Source: Streptomyces sp. VRA16 Mangrove soil
Lineage (GTDB): Bacteria > Actinomycetota > Actinomycetes > Streptomycetales > Streptomycetaceae
Assembly: GCF_017377775.1 (NCBI RefSeq)
Contig: NZ_JAFVLN010000016.1
Span: forward strand, 171,922-235,921
Direction of reading: 5' to 3'
DNA length: 64,000 bases
Made by a program: the position numbers and the translations under genes. Positions 1-6,349 of this stretch are shown piece after piece; position 1 is the first letter of the stretch; each line of letters starts with the position of its first letter. A model generated the notes under the pieces. The model did not search any database and was not told the DNA's origin. It was given only the letters and a program-made list of their open reading frames with translations.

Positions 1-1
1 G

Positions 2-232
2 GTCGCCGGCCTGTGGATCCTGGCCTGCGCCGTCGCGCTCGCCCTGCTGCAGGCGGCGATCTGGTACGTCGGGCCCGACGGGTCCACCGCATCGCTGGTG
101 CAGTGGCAGCAGCGGATGCTGTTCGTGGCGGGCCTCAACGTCGTCATCGCGCTGACGTACACGGTGTTCCCGAAGAAGGCGCCGGCCGCACCGGCGCGGG
201 GGGAGCGGCGGGAGTCGGCCGTGCGGAGGTGA
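2..232 (+). CDS. C-terminal end of a membrane protein (5' truncated by window edge)
   Basis: Only the last 76 codons are in the window; the frame is open from base 2 and stops at TGA 230-232. The visible part begins with a hydrophobic segment (VAGLWILACAVALALL), then a short loop with two Trp/Gln-rich stretches. A second hydrophobic stretch (LFVAGLNVVIALTYTVF) follows, and the protein ends in a charged cytosolic tail (FPKKAPAAP...). This looks like the last two transmembrane helices of a small multipass protein. The family is not recognisable from this fragment and no function is proposed. The long open frame beginning at base 13 in another phase has no protein-like composition until position 286 and is its shadow. 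Confidence 0.6.
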   Translation, partial: VAGLWILACAVALALLQAAIWYVGPDGSTASLVQWQQRMLFVAGLNVVIALTYTVFPKKAPAAPARGERRESAVRR

Positions 233-285
233 TTTACGTTCGGCGGGGGCTTGGCACCGGCCGGCAGCAGGCCAACGATGCGGGC

Positions 286-1770
286 ATGAACAGTGCGTTG
301 TTCCTGACGCTCGTCACCATCGTGGGCGGTGGTCTCGTCACGGGGGCCGGAGCGTGGCTGAGGGTGCGGAGCAATGTGCGCACCGCCGCCCGGCTCATCT
401 ACGCGGAACTGACCCGCGACAGCACCGCCGTCGCGTACTTCCGGCAGACCGGGCACTGGCTGGCGCCGCATCTGGCGCGGGCCGCCTGGGACAACCACGG
501 TGCGCTCATCGCCCGGCGTCGCTCCAGCGACTCCTTCGAGACGGTGCACCGCGGGTACGAGGCGCTGGAGCTGGTCCCGTTCCTCGCGGACGACGCGCTC
601 TCGCCGACCGTCCGCGACCGGTGGCTGCGCGGCGAGGTGGAGCGCCTCGCCGCGGCGATCCGGGAGATCGGAGGGCTCGCCCAGGTGTCGCGGACCCAGG
701 TGGAGCGCTGGGCCGGGCGTTTGGAGGGCACCGAACGGCCGGGCGGCACCGAGGCCAGGCTCCCCGAGCGCATCGGCGTGGTCCCGCTCGCCCTGCTGGA
801 ACGCATTGTGGACGGCTCGGTCCCCCCGCTCACGTACGAGGGCCTCGGCGTCGTGGTCCGCAGGGGCGACGTGGAGATCCTGCCCTGGGTGCGCGACGAG
901 GAGGTCGTCGAGGTCGTCGTCTTCGACGCGCACCGGGGGCAGGACCTCGACGAACTGCCCGCGGTCCGGTGGAGCGGGCGACCGCCGACGGGTGATGCGG
1001 CGGCCGACGAGGCGTACGACGGACTGGTGGCGGCCACTCGGTTCCTGCGCGAAGTGCTGGGCCGCGACCGAGTGCTGCGGGCGGGACTCCCGCTCGCCGC
1101 GGTCGTGCACTACGAAAAGAACTTCAACAATTCCTTCTGGAACGGTTCCCTCGTCGTGTTCGGAGACGGAGACGACACCCTCTTCGGCCGCTTCACCCGG
1201 TGCGTCGAACTCATCGGCGCCGAGGTCTGGCGCGCCTTGCCCGAGATGATGACGGGCTTCCTGTACTACGGGGAGAACGGCGCCCTCAGCACGTCCCTCT
1301 GCGACGTCTTCGGCTCGCTGATCAAGCAGTACACCCTCGGCCAGACGGTCGAGGAGGCCGACTGGGTCCTGGGCGCGGGGCTTTTCGCGCCCGGCGTGCG
1401 GGGCGTCGGTCTGCGGTCCCTGAAGGCGCCCGGTACCGCGTACGACGACGCCACGCTGGGCAAGGACCAGCAGCCCGCCCACATGGACGGCTATGTGCGC
1501 ACCGAGCGGGACAACGGCGGCGTCCACATCAACGGGAGCATCGTCGGCCACGCCTTCTACCGCCTCGCGGCCGCGCTCGGCGGCAGGGCGTGGGAGCGTG
1601 CGGGCCTCATCTGGTGGGACGCCCTGACCGGCGGCGGGATCGGCCACGAGACCCGCTTCGCGGACTTCGCACGGATCACCCTGGGCGCGGCCCGCGCCCG
1701 CCACGGCGACGACAGCGAGGAGCAACGCGCGGTGCGGGCCGCCTGGGAAGCCGTCGGGATCCGTGTCTAG
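286..1770 (+). CDS. Degenerate M4 (thermolysin-like) metalloprotease homologue, zinc ligands lost
   Basis: The protein has 494 aa. ATG 286 is chosen because the open frame upstream has shadow-like composition. It starts with a hydrophobic anchor (about residues 4-24). Residues about 230-480 follow the M4 peptidase pattern: a region matching DVVGHELTHAV is present but reads IGAEVWRALPEM (residues 310-321). The region matching GAINEAMSD reads GALSTSLCDVFG (332-343), and the catalytic-His block DNGGVHIN is kept (409-416, His414). Thus both HExxH histidines are replaced (Ala312, Arg316) and the third zinc ligand Glu is Thr336; Glu313 and Asp340 remain. A zinc protease activity is therefore unlikely, and a binding or scaffolding role is inferred. 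Its TAG stop shares the four bases CTAG with the stop of the convergent adenosyltransferase gene. Confidence 0.75.
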   Translation: MNSALFLTLVTIVGGGLVTGAGAWLRVRSNVRTAARLIYAELTRDSTAVAYFRQTGHWLAPHLARAAWDNHGALIARRRSSDSFETVHRGYEALELVPFLADDALSPTVRDRWLRGEVERLAAAIREIGGLAQVSRTQVERWAGRLEGTERPGGTEARLPERIGVVPLALLERIVDGSVPPLTYEGLGVVVRRGDVEILPWVRDEEVVEVVVFDAHRGQDLDELPAVRWSGRPPTGDAAADEAYDGLVAATRFLREVLGRDRVLRAGLPLAAVVHYEKNFNNSFWNGSLVVFGDGDDTLFGRFTRCVELIGAEVWRALPEMMTGFLYYGENGALSTSLCDVFGSLIKQYTLGQTVEEADWVLGAGLFAPGVRGVGLRSLKAPGTAYDDATLGKDQQPAHMDGYVRTERDNGGVHINGSIVGHAFYRLAAALGGRAWERAGLIWWDALTGGGIGHETRFADFARITLGAARARHGDDSEEQRAVRAAWEAVGIRV

Positions 1771-2339
1771 CGGTCGCCGCCCGGCACCCACAGCACGTCC
1801 CCGACCTCCTTGTTGGCGATGCGGGCCAGGATGAACAGGAGGTCCGAGAGGCGGTTGAGGTACGTCGCCGTGAGCGGGTTCATCGTCTCGCCGTGCACCT
1901 CGAACGCCGCCCACGTCGAGCGCTCGGCCCGCCGTACGACCGTGCACGCCTGGTGCAGCAGGGCCGCTCCCGCCGTGCCGCCGGGCAGGATGAACGAGCG
2001 CAGCTTCTCCAGTTCGTCGTTGAACCGGTCGCAGTCGGCCTCCAGCTTGTCGACGTAGAACTGCTCGACACGCAGCGGCGGGTACTCGGGGTTCTCGACG
2101 ACCGGGGTGGAGAGGTCGGCGCCGACGTCGAAGAGGTCGTTCTGGACGCGCGTCAGAACCTTCACCACCTCCTCGTCGAGGCCGCCGAGGGCGATCGCCG
2201 TGCCGATGACGGCATTGGCCTCGTTGGCGTCCGCGTACGCCGAGATCCGCAGATCGGTCTTGGCGGTGCGGCTCATGTCGCCGAGGGCGGTGCTGCCCTT
2301 GTCTCCGGTACGGGTGTAGATGCGCGTCAGATTGACCAT
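1767..2339 (-). CDS. pduO: PduO-type ATP:cob(I)alamin adenosyltransferase
   Basis: This 190-aa protein should transfer the adenosyl group of ATP to cob(I)alamin, giving adenosylcobalamin, the cofactor of acyl-CoA mutases. The N-terminus carries the PduO/MMAB signature TRTGDKGSTALGDMSRTAK, followed by an all-helical domain of the usual 180-195 aa length. A late RRAERSTWAAF block corresponds to the Arg/Glu-rich ATP-contact region of this family. ATG at 2339 is followed directly by the signature. Cofactor users are in the same window (icmA at 40.9 kb), with the mutase chaperone meaB at 23.9 kb, so the assignment fits the context. The name pduO denotes the family; this gene is not part of a propanediol operon. 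Confidence 0.9.
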   Translation of the reverse strand: MVNLTRIYTRTGDKGSTALGDMSRTAKTDLRISAYADANEANAVIGTAIALGGLDEEVVKVLTRVQNDLFDVGADLSTPVVENPEYPPLRVEQFYVDKLEADCDRFNDELEKLRSFILPGGTAGAALLHQACTVVRRAERSTWAAFEVHGETMNPLTATYLNRLSDLLFILARIANKEVGDVLWVPGGDR

Positions 2340-2352
2340 GCGACCAGCCTAA

Positions 2353-3108
2353 TTAGGCGGCGGCCCGGCGGAAGCTCCGTGTGCCCACCGTCACGGCGAG
2401 CCCCGCGAAGGCGACGGCCGCGAGCACCCCGTACAGCATGTGCGCCGTCGCGTAGTGGCCCAGGTACGCGTCCCGCACCGCGTCGACGAGATAGCGCACC
2501 GGCATCACGTGCGAGACCGCGTCCAGCCAGCCCGGCGCCAGCGTCATCGGCAGGATCAGCCCGGACAGCAGCATCGACGGCATCGTCACCGCGTTGACGA
2601 CCGGGCCGAACTCCTGCGGCGTACGGGCGCGGAACGCGAGCGCGTACGAGAGCGACGCAAGCGAGACGGTGAGCAGTGCCACGAAGGCGAAGCCGATCAG
2701 GATGCCGGCGAGCGGCGCGCGCAGGCCCATCGCCACCGCGGCGAGCACGAGCAGTACTGCCTGGAAGAGGAAGAGCAGCGTGTCGCGCAGGACCCGGCCG
2801 AGCAGCAGCGCGAGCCGGCTGACCGGCGTGACGCGCATCCGCTCCACGACGCCGTGGTTCTTCTCCAGGATGATCCCGAACCCGCAGAACGCGGCCCCGA
2901 ACAGACCGAGTTGGAGCAGCAGGCCCGGCACCAGGACCTGCCAGGAACTGGCGGACCCGGCGAGCGGCAGACCGGTGAGCAGCGGCCCGAAGAAGACCAG
3001 GTAGAGCAGCGGCATGAGGATGCCGAAGAGGATCTGGAAGCGCGAGGAGAGCGTCTGACGGGCGTACCGGCCGAAGACGATCAGGGTGTCCGAGACGAGG
3101 TTCTTCAT
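2353..3108 (-). CDS. ABC-2 type exporter permease (DrrB-like)
   Basis: The 251-aa integral membrane protein has about six predicted helices. It starts with a cytosolic amphipathic segment (LIVFGRYARQTL), then LFGILMPLLYLVFFGPLL, and ends with AVAFAGLAVTVG. It has the ABC2_membrane layout of daunorubicin-resistance type permeases and is encoded directly after its ATPase. ATG 3108 leaves a 5-bp gap to the ATPase stop. A GTG at 3117 in the same frame would overlap that stop as GTGA and is an equally possible, translationally coupled start. The pair probably exports a drug or lipid-like compound; the substrate cannot be told. The regulator is likely the divergent TetR gene. Confidence 0.85.
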   Translation of the reverse strand: MKNLVSDTLIVFGRYARQTLSSRFQILFGILMPLLYLVFFGPLLTGLPLAGSASSWQVLVPGLLLQLGLFGAAFCGFGIILEKNHGVVERMRVTPVSRLALLLGRVLRDTLLFLFQAVLLVLAAVAMGLRAPLAGILIGFAFVALLTVSLASLSYALAFRARTPQEFGPVVNAVTMPSMLLSGLILPMTLAPGWLDAVSHVMPVRYLVDAVRDAYLGHYATAHMLYGVLAAVAFAGLAVTVGTRSFRRAAA

Positions 3109-3113
3109 CGAGG

Positions 3114-3896
3114 TCACACCGCCACCGGGGTCGAGTCCACCGGCGCGGGACCGCGCCCGGTGATCGCCAGAAAAGTCTCCTGGAGCGACGCGTCGATCGA
3201 CCCGCCGTGCTCCAGCTTGAGCGCGCTCGGAGTGCCCTCGGCGGCCACGACGCCCCGGTCCACCACGACGATCCGGTCCGCGAGCGCGTCCGCCTCGTCG
3301 AGGTAGTGCGTGGTCAGGAAGACGGTGGTGCCGTGCTCGGCGCGCAGCCCGCGCACCAGGTCCCACAGGTCGGCCCTGCTGCCCGGGTCGAGCCCGGTCG
3401 TCGGCTCGTCCAGGAAGAGGACGGCGGGCCGGTGGACGAGGCCGAGCGCGATGTCCAGACGGCGTCGCTGCCCGCCGGAGAGCGTGCCGCACTTGCGGTC
3501 CAGGAGGCCCGTGAGGTCCAGATCGGCCGCCAACTCCTCGGCGCGGGTCTCGGCCTGAGCCTTCGTCAGGCGGTACAGGCGGGCCTGCGTGACCAGCTCC
3601 TCGCGCACGCGGACGCTCGGGTCGGTGCCGCCGGACTGGGCCACGTAACCGACCGCGCGCCGCACCCCCGCCGGGTCGCTCATGAGGTCGTGGCCCGCGA
3701 CGGTCGCCGCGCCGCCGGTGGGCGGCAGCAGCGTCGTGAGCATCCGCAGGGTCGTGGTCTTGCCGGCGCCGTTCGGCCCGAGGAAGCCGAGGATCTCGCC
3801 CGCCCCGACGCGCAGATCGATGCCGCGCACCGCATCGACGGGCCCCTGTTGGGTGGTGAAGGTCCGGGCCAGCCCGGACGTGCTGATGACTGCCAT
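3114..3896 (-). CDS. ABC exporter ATPase (DrrA-like)
   Basis: The 260-aa nucleotide-binding subunit has Walker A GPNGAGKTTT near residue 40 and the signature LSGGQRRRLDIA. It also has Walker B AVLFLDEPTTGLD and the H-loop TTHYLDEAD. The C-terminal extension after the H-loop is the short DrrA type. It drives the adjacent ABC-2 permease. ATG at 3896 lies only 21 bp from the palindrome 3918-3948, so binding of a repressor there would block its expression. It forms a two-gene operon with the permease (5-bp gap or GTGA overlap). The exported substrate is unknown. Confidence 0.9.
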   Translation of the reverse strand: MAVISTSGLARTFTTQQGPVDAVRGIDLRVGAGEILGFLGPNGAGKTTTLRMLTTLLPPTGGAATVAGHDLMSDPAGVRRAVGYVAQSGGTDPSVRVREELVTQARLYRLTKAQAETRAEELAADLDLTGLLDRKCGTLSGGQRRRLDIALGLVHRPAVLFLDEPTTGLDPGSRADLWDLVRGLRAEHGTTVFLTTHYLDEADALADRIVVVDRGVVAAEGTPSALKLEHGGSIDASLQETFLAITGRGPAPVDSTPVAV

Positions 3897-3917
3897 GGCG
3901 CCAGAAAAACAGAGTCA

Positions 3918-3948
3918 CTGAAATTTTGCAATGCCCCCAAAATTTCAG
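3918..3948. promoter_or_regulatory. Perfect palindrome between ABC exporter and TetR gene, probable TetR operator
   Basis: Arms CTGAAATTTTG (3918-3928) and CAAAATTTCAG (3938-3948) are perfectly complementary over 11 bp with a 9-bp spacer. The site is AT-rich in GC-rich surroundings and sits in the 81-bp gap between the divergent ATPase start (3896) and the TetR start (3978). Its position and symmetry suggest the operator of the TetR protein controlling both directions. Confidence 0.75.
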
Positions 3949-3977
3949 CGAGGCCAGAAACCTCGTACACTCGACGC

Positions 3978-4616
3978 ATGGCTGAAGGGCTCAGGGAGCG
4001 CAAGAAGCGCCAGACCAGGCAGTTCATCTCGGACGTCGCGACCGGTCTGTTCCTGGAGCGCGGGTTCGACGCGGTGACCATCGCGGAGATCGCGGAGGCC
4101 GCGAACGTCTCGGTGAACACGGTCTACAACTACTTCCCGGCCAAGGAGGACCTGTTCCTCGACCGCTCCCGGGGCGTCGTCGACCGGATGTCGCGCTGGG
4201 TGCGCGGGCGCGGCCCCGGCGAGTCCGCGGCCGCCGCCGTGCTGCGCGAACTGCGCGAGGAGATCGAGACGGTCTCGCCGCGCGTCGGCCTGATGGACGG
4301 CTACAGCGCCTTCATGCGCGTGGTGCAGGACGCCCCGGCGCTGCGCTCACGCCTGTGGGCGATCCAGCAGGAGGTCCACGACGACCTCGCGAGGACGCTG
4401 TACGAGGAGACCGGCGCCGCCGCCGCGGACCCGCTGCCCGATCTGGTGGCCGGTCAGATCGGCTGGGTGCACCAGACGGTCATGGCGGCCATCAGCCGCC
4501 GCATGCTCGACGGCGGACGGCCCTCCGCGGTCTCCCGCGAGGTGCTCGACGTCCTCGACGAGATCGAGGAACTTCTGAGCGAGAAGGTGCTCAACTACGC
4601 CGTGCGCGGCGCCTGA
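3978..4616 (+). CDS. TetR/AcrR family transcriptional regulator
   Basis: The protein has 212 aa. The N-terminal TetR DNA-binding domain is clear: a basic start RERKKRQTRQFI, then GFDAVTIAEIAEAANVSVNTVYNYFPAKEDL, the helix-turn-helix with the typical YNYFPAKEDLF end. The remainder is a ligand-binding dimer domain without a recognisable ligand motif. It is divergent from the DrrAB-type exporter, and the perfect palindrome between them is the probable operator. The likely role is repression of the exporter and of itself, relieved by the exported compound or a metabolite. The effector is unknown. Confidence 0.88.
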   Translation: MAEGLRERKKRQTRQFISDVATGLFLERGFDAVTIAEIAEAANVSVNTVYNYFPAKEDLFLDRSRGVVDRMSRWVRGRGPGESAAAAVLRELREEIETVSPRVGLMDGYSAFMRVVQDAPALRSRLWAIQQEVHDDLARTLYEETGAAAADPLPDLVAGQIGWVHQTVMAAISRRMLDGGRPSAVSREVLDVLDEIEELLSEKVLNYAVRGA

Positions 4617-4784
4617 TGAAGCCCGGTGACCCAACGCGGTGTGATGTCCGTCATTCGAGACGTGACGCGCATCTCTTAACCGCCACATGCCCCCTCACGA
4701 CCGCTATCGTCCGCCGGAGAGCAACGTAAACAGTGGTCAAGCGGTATCGAGGGTTCGCGGACACGCGGTTAAGGGGAGTCGCAC

Positions 4785-5636
4785 GTGGCAGGGAAGCTCG
4801 CCGTCATCGGGGCCGGTCTGATGGGGTCCGGCATCGCTCAGGTCTCCGCCCAGGCGGGCTGGGACGTCGTTCTGCGCGACGTCACCGACGCAGCGCTCAC
4901 GCGCGGTACCGACGGCATCAAGGCGTCGTACGACAAGTTCGTGAGCAAGGGCAGGCTGGACGCCGCCGACGCCGAGGCCGCGCTCGGCCGCATCACCGCC
5001 ACCACCGACCTGGACGCCGTCGCCGACGCCGATCTCGTCGTCGAGGCCGTCTTCGAGAAGCTTGAGGTCAAGCACGAGATCTTCCGCGCACTCGACAAGA
5101 TCGTCCGGGACGACGCGGTGCTCGCGTCGAACACCTCCGCCATCCCGATCACCAAGATCGCGGCGGTCACGGAGCGCCCCGAGCGCGTCGTCGGCGCGCA
5201 CTTCTTCTCGCCGGTCCCGATGATGCAGCTGTGCGAACTCGTGCGCGGCTACAAGACGAGCGACGAAACCCTCGCCACCGCGCGGGAGTTCGCCGAGTCC
5301 GTCGGCAAGACCTGCATCGTCGTCAACCGCGACGTCGCGGGCTTCGTCACCACCCGCCTCATCTCCGCCCTCGTCGTCGAGGCCGCGAAGCTGTACGAAT
5401 CGGGCGTCGCCACCGCCGAGGACATCGACATCGCCTGCAAGCTCGGCTTCGGCCACGCGATGGGCCCGCTGGCCACCACCGACCTGACCGGCGTCGACAT
5501 CCTGCTCCACGCGACCAGCAACATCTACACCGAGTCCCAGGACGAGAAGTTCGCGCCGCCGGAGCTGATGCGCCGGATGGTGGACGCCGGTGACATCGGG
5601 CGCAAGAGCGGGCAAGGCTTCTACAAGTACAGCTGA
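4785..5636 (+). CDS. 3-hydroxybutyryl-CoA (3-hydroxyacyl-CoA) dehydrogenase
   Basis: The protein has 283 aa, the normal size for the single-function bacterial enzyme (Hbd/FadB2 type). It catalyses NAD(P)-dependent interconversion of 3-hydroxyacyl-CoA and 3-oxoacyl-CoA. The N-terminal Rossmann fold has GAGLMGSGIAQ at residues 8-18. NTSAIPI and GAHFFSPVPMMQLCELV carry the catalytic Ser/His region, and the C-terminal helical domain ends GRKSGQGFYKY. The GTG start at 4785 follows the ribosome site AAGGGGAG (4771-4778). Possible roles are butyryl-CoA and polyhydroxybutyrate precursor metabolism alongside the thiolase at 22.6 kb. It stands alone, with 144 bp before the STAS gene. Confidence 0.9.
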   Translation: MAGKLAVIGAGLMGSGIAQVSAQAGWDVVLRDVTDAALTRGTDGIKASYDKFVSKGRLDAADAEAALGRITATTDLDAVADADLVVEAVFEKLEVKHEIFRALDKIVRDDAVLASNTSAIPITKIAAVTERPERVVGAHFFSPVPMMQLCELVRGYKTSDETLATAREFAESVGKTCIVVNRDVAGFVTTRLISALVVEAAKLYESGVATAEDIDIACKLGFGHAMGPLATTDLTGVDILLHATSNIYTESQDEKFAPPELMRRMVDAGDIGRKSGQGFYKYS

Positions 5637-5780
5637 TTCGAGCATTCCTGACACCACATCACTCCTCGGGGTGAATTCGGTATCGGTTCGCTTACAGACG
5701 GCAACTTCTGGCGCCCCAAGTCAGTCAGTTGCAGTGACATACGCAGATCACATGGAAACCTCTCGTCACGGGGAGCGCAT

Positions 5781-6104
5781 ATGCACATCAGGGGCGACCA
5801 CGTCGAGCTGGTCGTCGGGGGCCGCCTCGACGTCCGCAGCGCGGCGGACGCCCGTACGGTCCTGCACACCGCCGTCGACGACGGCATCGGAGACCTGGTG
5901 CTCGATCTGTCCGAACTGGACTCGTGGGACGCGACCGGACTCGGCGTCATCATGGGCGCCCACCGCCGTGCCGGCCGCTGCGGACGCAGGCTCGTGCTGC
6001 GCGGCGTGCCGGACCGGATGCAGCGCCTGCTGGTCGCGACCCGGCTGCACCGGATCCTGGCGATCGAGGGCGGCATCGGCGTGGAGTCGCTGCCCCGCGT
6101 CTGA
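5781..6104 (+). CDS. STAS domain protein, anti-anti-sigma factor-like
   Basis: The 107-aa single-domain protein has the SpoIIAA/RsbV fold pattern: VELVVGGRLDVRSA, then DLVLDLSELDSWDATGLGVIMGAHRR, then a final helix/strand. The phosphoacceptor position (DSSGLG in SpoIIAA) reads DATGLG, so Thr52 takes the place of the usual Ser. The ATG is preceded by GGGGAG about 8 bp upstream. No anti-sigma kinase or sigma gene is adjacent, so its partner must be elsewhere. It may bind an RsbW-like kinase and release a sigma factor; this is inferred from the family. Confidence 0.82.
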   Translation: MHIRGDHVELVVGGRLDVRSAADARTVLHTAVDDGIGDLVLDLSELDSWDATGLGVIMGAHRRAGRCGRRLVLRGVPDRMQRLLVATRLHRILAIEGGIGVESLPRV

Positions 6105-6349
6105 AACGGTGCGGCTCCACAAGGTGTGAATCGTTCATTCCTGTGGGAAGCGCTCACAATCCTCACGAGACTGTGACGTCTCGGACGGCGCAGGACCCCG
6201 CCTGTTCGGAGATACTGAGCAAAGGTCTAGGGTTCGGTCGCCCGCGCTATGACGTACCCGCCACGCGGGCACCGGACCAGAAGCGACAGCGCAGTGTGCA
6301 CAGGCCGGGAGGGGCAAGCGGCACACCACGCTTTTGGGGGGCTTTGACC

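Noticed and set aside
13..285. In-frame N-terminal extension of the M4-like protein to base 13
   Set aside because: Composition is Arg/Gly/Ala shadow-like and it overlaps the coding frame of the upstream membrane protein; ATG 286 begins a normal hydrophobic anchor.
6130..6185. AGCGCT-centred LacI-like operator and CGAGAC-N6-GTCTCG dyad before the NTPase gene
   Set aside because: Symmetry outside the AGCGCT core is poor, and the dyad has only 6-bp arms; nothing links it to a known regulator.
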